43,852 nucleotides of DNA from Gammaproteobacteria bacterium. Lineage in GTDB: Bacteria; Pseudomonadota; Gammaproteobacteria; JACCYU01. Each line of letters starts with the position of its first letter. Within the stretch, counting starts at the first letter, position 1. The notes below the pieces were generated by a model. The model saw only the letters and a program-made list of their open reading frames with translations, was not told the origin of the DNA and ran no database searches. The stretch covers positions 1-43,852 of the forward strand of contig JACCYU010000099.1 in the NCBI GenBank assembly GCA_013696315.1, given 5' to 3'. The translations under genes and the position numbers were made by a program. Shown piece after piece: positions 42,323 to 43,852 of this stretch.

Positions 42323-43516
42323 ATGTCAGAACAACAGACGGCAATGCGTGCGCTGACTCTAACCGCGCTGATCGTTACCACGCCTGGCGCGCCCGCCGTT
42401 TCCTTCGACGTCGGCGAGGATGTGGAGTTGAAGTTTTCCGGGCGTCTGATGCTCGACTCCAAAATCGCCACGACCGACCCTGCGGACACGCGCGACTTCG
42501 ATGTACGCCGAGCGCGTCTAGGCTTCGGCGTTGAGTGGGATGACTGGGAATTTCGCGTGCGCGCCAACTTTCCCGACGGCGAGCTGGGCCTTAATGATCT
42601 GCGGCTGGATTACGAAGGTTTCGATGACGTAGGGTTGCGCCTCGGCCTGATGCAGGAGCCGTTCAGCATGGTCGTGCTGGAAAGCTCCAACGATCTCACA
42701 TTGATGGAGCGGCCGCTGCCAGCCGCCTTCGCACCCAGCTATAACTTCGGGGCCGACATGGGCACGCGCGGCGAGTACTGGGGCGCGCGGATAGGCGCGT
42801 ACGGCCCCTTCATCGACTCGCCCGCGATCGCCGATCCCGACGATGATTACGCCCTGACCGGCAGGATCACTGGCACACCCTGGCGCCGCGACAATCTGCT
42901 GGTACATGTGGGTGGAGCCCTGAGCTTCCGCAGGCCGCCCGATGACGATGAGGTGGACTTCAGCTCGGATCCGGAATCGTTTCTGCTCGAGGACCTGATT
43001 ATATCGAGCCGGGATGCCGAAGAAACGGATGATTATGTTTTGACCGGTCTGGAGTTCGCTCTGCGCGCGAATTCGCGTTTGTTACGGACCGAATACATAC
43101 GCGCCGACATCGATCAGGAGGACGACGAGGAAGACGATCCGGACGCGGGCTATTGGGGCTATTACGTCGAAGGGAACTGGATCCTCACCGGCGAACGGCG
43201 CGACTACAGCACGAGCAACGGAATCTTTTATGGCGTTGAGCCGGAGCGCCCTGTACGTCTACGATCGCTAAGCAGCCCTCTGGAGCTTTTCACGCGCGGC
43301 GCCTGGGAGCTGGCCGCCCGCTACAGCTACGTGGATTTCGAGGATGGCGAGGAGCTCGATGGCGATCGTGGCGAGGCCTTCGCCTTAGGGCTCAACTGGT
43401 ATCCCATGGAGCACGTCAAGCTGATGCTGAACGGCGTACATGTGCAACGGGAAGAAAGCGACGGCGACAAGACCGACGAGAGCCTCGTCCAAACTCGCCT
43501 CCAATACTTTTTCTGA
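42323..43516 (+). CDS. phosphate-selective-type (OprO/OprP) porin
   Basis: A 397-residue outer-membrane porin of the OprO/OprP family (16-strand barrel). A signal sequence (ALTLTALIVTTPGAPAVS, residues 8-25) precedes VELKFSGRLMLDSKI, DFDVRRARLGFGVEW and the long acidic, turn-rich loops typical of the family; LGLMQEPFSMVVLESS carries the conserved Met/Glu/Pro segment. The C terminus ends in QTRLQYFF, the aromatic end that signals outer-membrane assembly. Residues 225-235 and 278-286 are very acidic (EDDEEDDPD), unusual for a phosphate-selective pore, whose channel is basic. The start at 42323 precedes the signal peptide; a longer frame begins at 42230. Confidence 0.85.
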   Translation: MSEQQTAMRALTLTALIVTTPGAPAVSFDVGEDVELKFSGRLMLDSKIATTDPADTRDFDVRRARLGFGVEWDDWEFRVRANFPDGELGLNDLRLDYEGFDDVGLRLGLMQEPFSMVVLESSNDLTLMERPLPAAFAPSYNFGADMGTRGEYWGARIGAYGPFIDSPAIADPDDDYALTGRITGTPWRRDNLLVHVGGALSFRRPPDDDEVDFSSDPESFLLEDLIISSRDAEETDDYVLTGLEFALRANSRLLRTEYIRADIDQEDDEEDDPDAGYWGYYVEGNWILTGERRDYSTSNGIFYGVEPERPVRLRSLSSPLELFTRGAWELAARYSYVDFEDGEELDGDRGEAFALGLNWYPMEHVKLMLNGVHVQREESDGDKTDESLVQTRLQYFF

Positions 43517-43685
43517 ATATCGGTTCCTCGTTGTAATCGCTGGACATCGGCAATTTTCACACTGTTCGCCGGCCGCCGCGCATAGACGGGGCACGGCATA
43601 CGGCGCGATGGATTTCATGGTGTCGAATCGTTACGCACAATCGAGCTTTCGGCACACGCCGCCAGGATTAACAAGGCGAGACGGG

Positions 43686-43852
43686 ATGGAAACAGAATAT
43701 CGCTATATCGGCGTCGGGCGGCACTACTTTTGCGTAGACCAGAGCCTGATTTTGCTGGCCTGGACGCTGCTCGTTAACCATCGTCGATTACAGCTCGCCG
43801 CAATGGATCTCCGCGCGTCCGAGGTGATCGCGGCGATCATCAAGATAAGCCG
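43686..43852 (+). CDS. unknown protein, cut by window end
   Basis: An open frame begins at ATG 43686 and runs without a stop to the last base: METEYRYIGVGRHYFCVDQS, then LILLAWTLLVNHR and a helical stretch. I do not recognise a family. It appears to be the N-terminal 55 residues of a gene whose remainder lies outside the window. The ribosome binding site is only moderate (AAGG 12 bases away). Confidence 0.5.
   Translation, partial: METEYRYIGVGRHYFCVDQSLILLAWTLLVNHRRLQLAAMDLRASEVIAAIIKIS

Noticed and set aside
1-43852. CRISPR array
   Set aside because: No regularly spaced direct repeats with unique spacers were seen; the only short tandem repeat (11192-11226) has no spacers.

Overview
The window looks like a Gammaproteobacterial chromosome segment of fairly high GC. 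Clues are the sdhCDAB order, a 1-Cys peroxiredoxin, CsbD- and DUF883-type stress proteins, an NtrB/NtrC-type sigma-54 two-component pair and several outer-membrane proteins with Sec signal peptides. I cannot place it below class from sequence alone.

Left part (1 to about 13,690): an accessory, island-like block. It opens with an IS701-like transposase (minus strand) and continues with plus-strand genes for a lipid-linked sugar pathway: a GT-C-like membrane protein, a HAD-UbiA fusion resembling polyprenyl-phosphate phosphoribosyltransferase, a broken wecB fragment, a 963-residue ORF joining a DprE1-like FAD oxidase to a class III PLP aminotransferase, an FAD-dependent amine-oxidase-fold enzyme, a methyltransferase and a small SMR/EamA-type transporter. 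A flavin reductase lies opposite. The block ends at 13,646-13,691 with the 3' half of a tRNA-Val(CAC) gene, the usual scar of tRNA-targeted integration, so the chromosome proper probably resumes there. The most interesting idea in the window is that this block makes a polyprenyl-phosphate-linked amino-pentose: DprE1-like oxidation followed by transamination, in place of the DprE2 ketoreduction that gives arabinose.

Middle part (14,094-28,777): mostly housekeeping and stress genes. These are a peroxiredoxin, a collapsed sigma-54 activator pseudogene, CsbD, DUF883, a BON-domain protein, a multiply frameshifted SDR pseudogene, a photolyase diverging from a 150-residue unknown, the sdhCDAB operon, a DUF378 membrane protein, a 157-bp foldback element, a SMUG1-type uracil-DNA glycosylase, a glycolipid-type operon (MGDG-synthase-like glycosyltransferase, YkoP-like protein, polysaccharide deacetylase) and a PRC-barrel protein.

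Right part (29,294-43,852): envelope and regulation. A secreted beta-helix protein with a long Pro/Asn/Asp/Gly-rich tail and a secreted protein with a duplicated helical module are followed by an outer-membrane beta-barrel, a membrane histidine kinase overlapping an NtrC-type regulator, two paralogous single-domain response regulators, a P-loop protein coupled to an ABC exporter, a broken alpha/beta hydrolase, a phosphate-selective-type porin and the start of an unknown gene cut by the window end.

All calls rest on reading the sequence and remembered family motifs; no database search was run.
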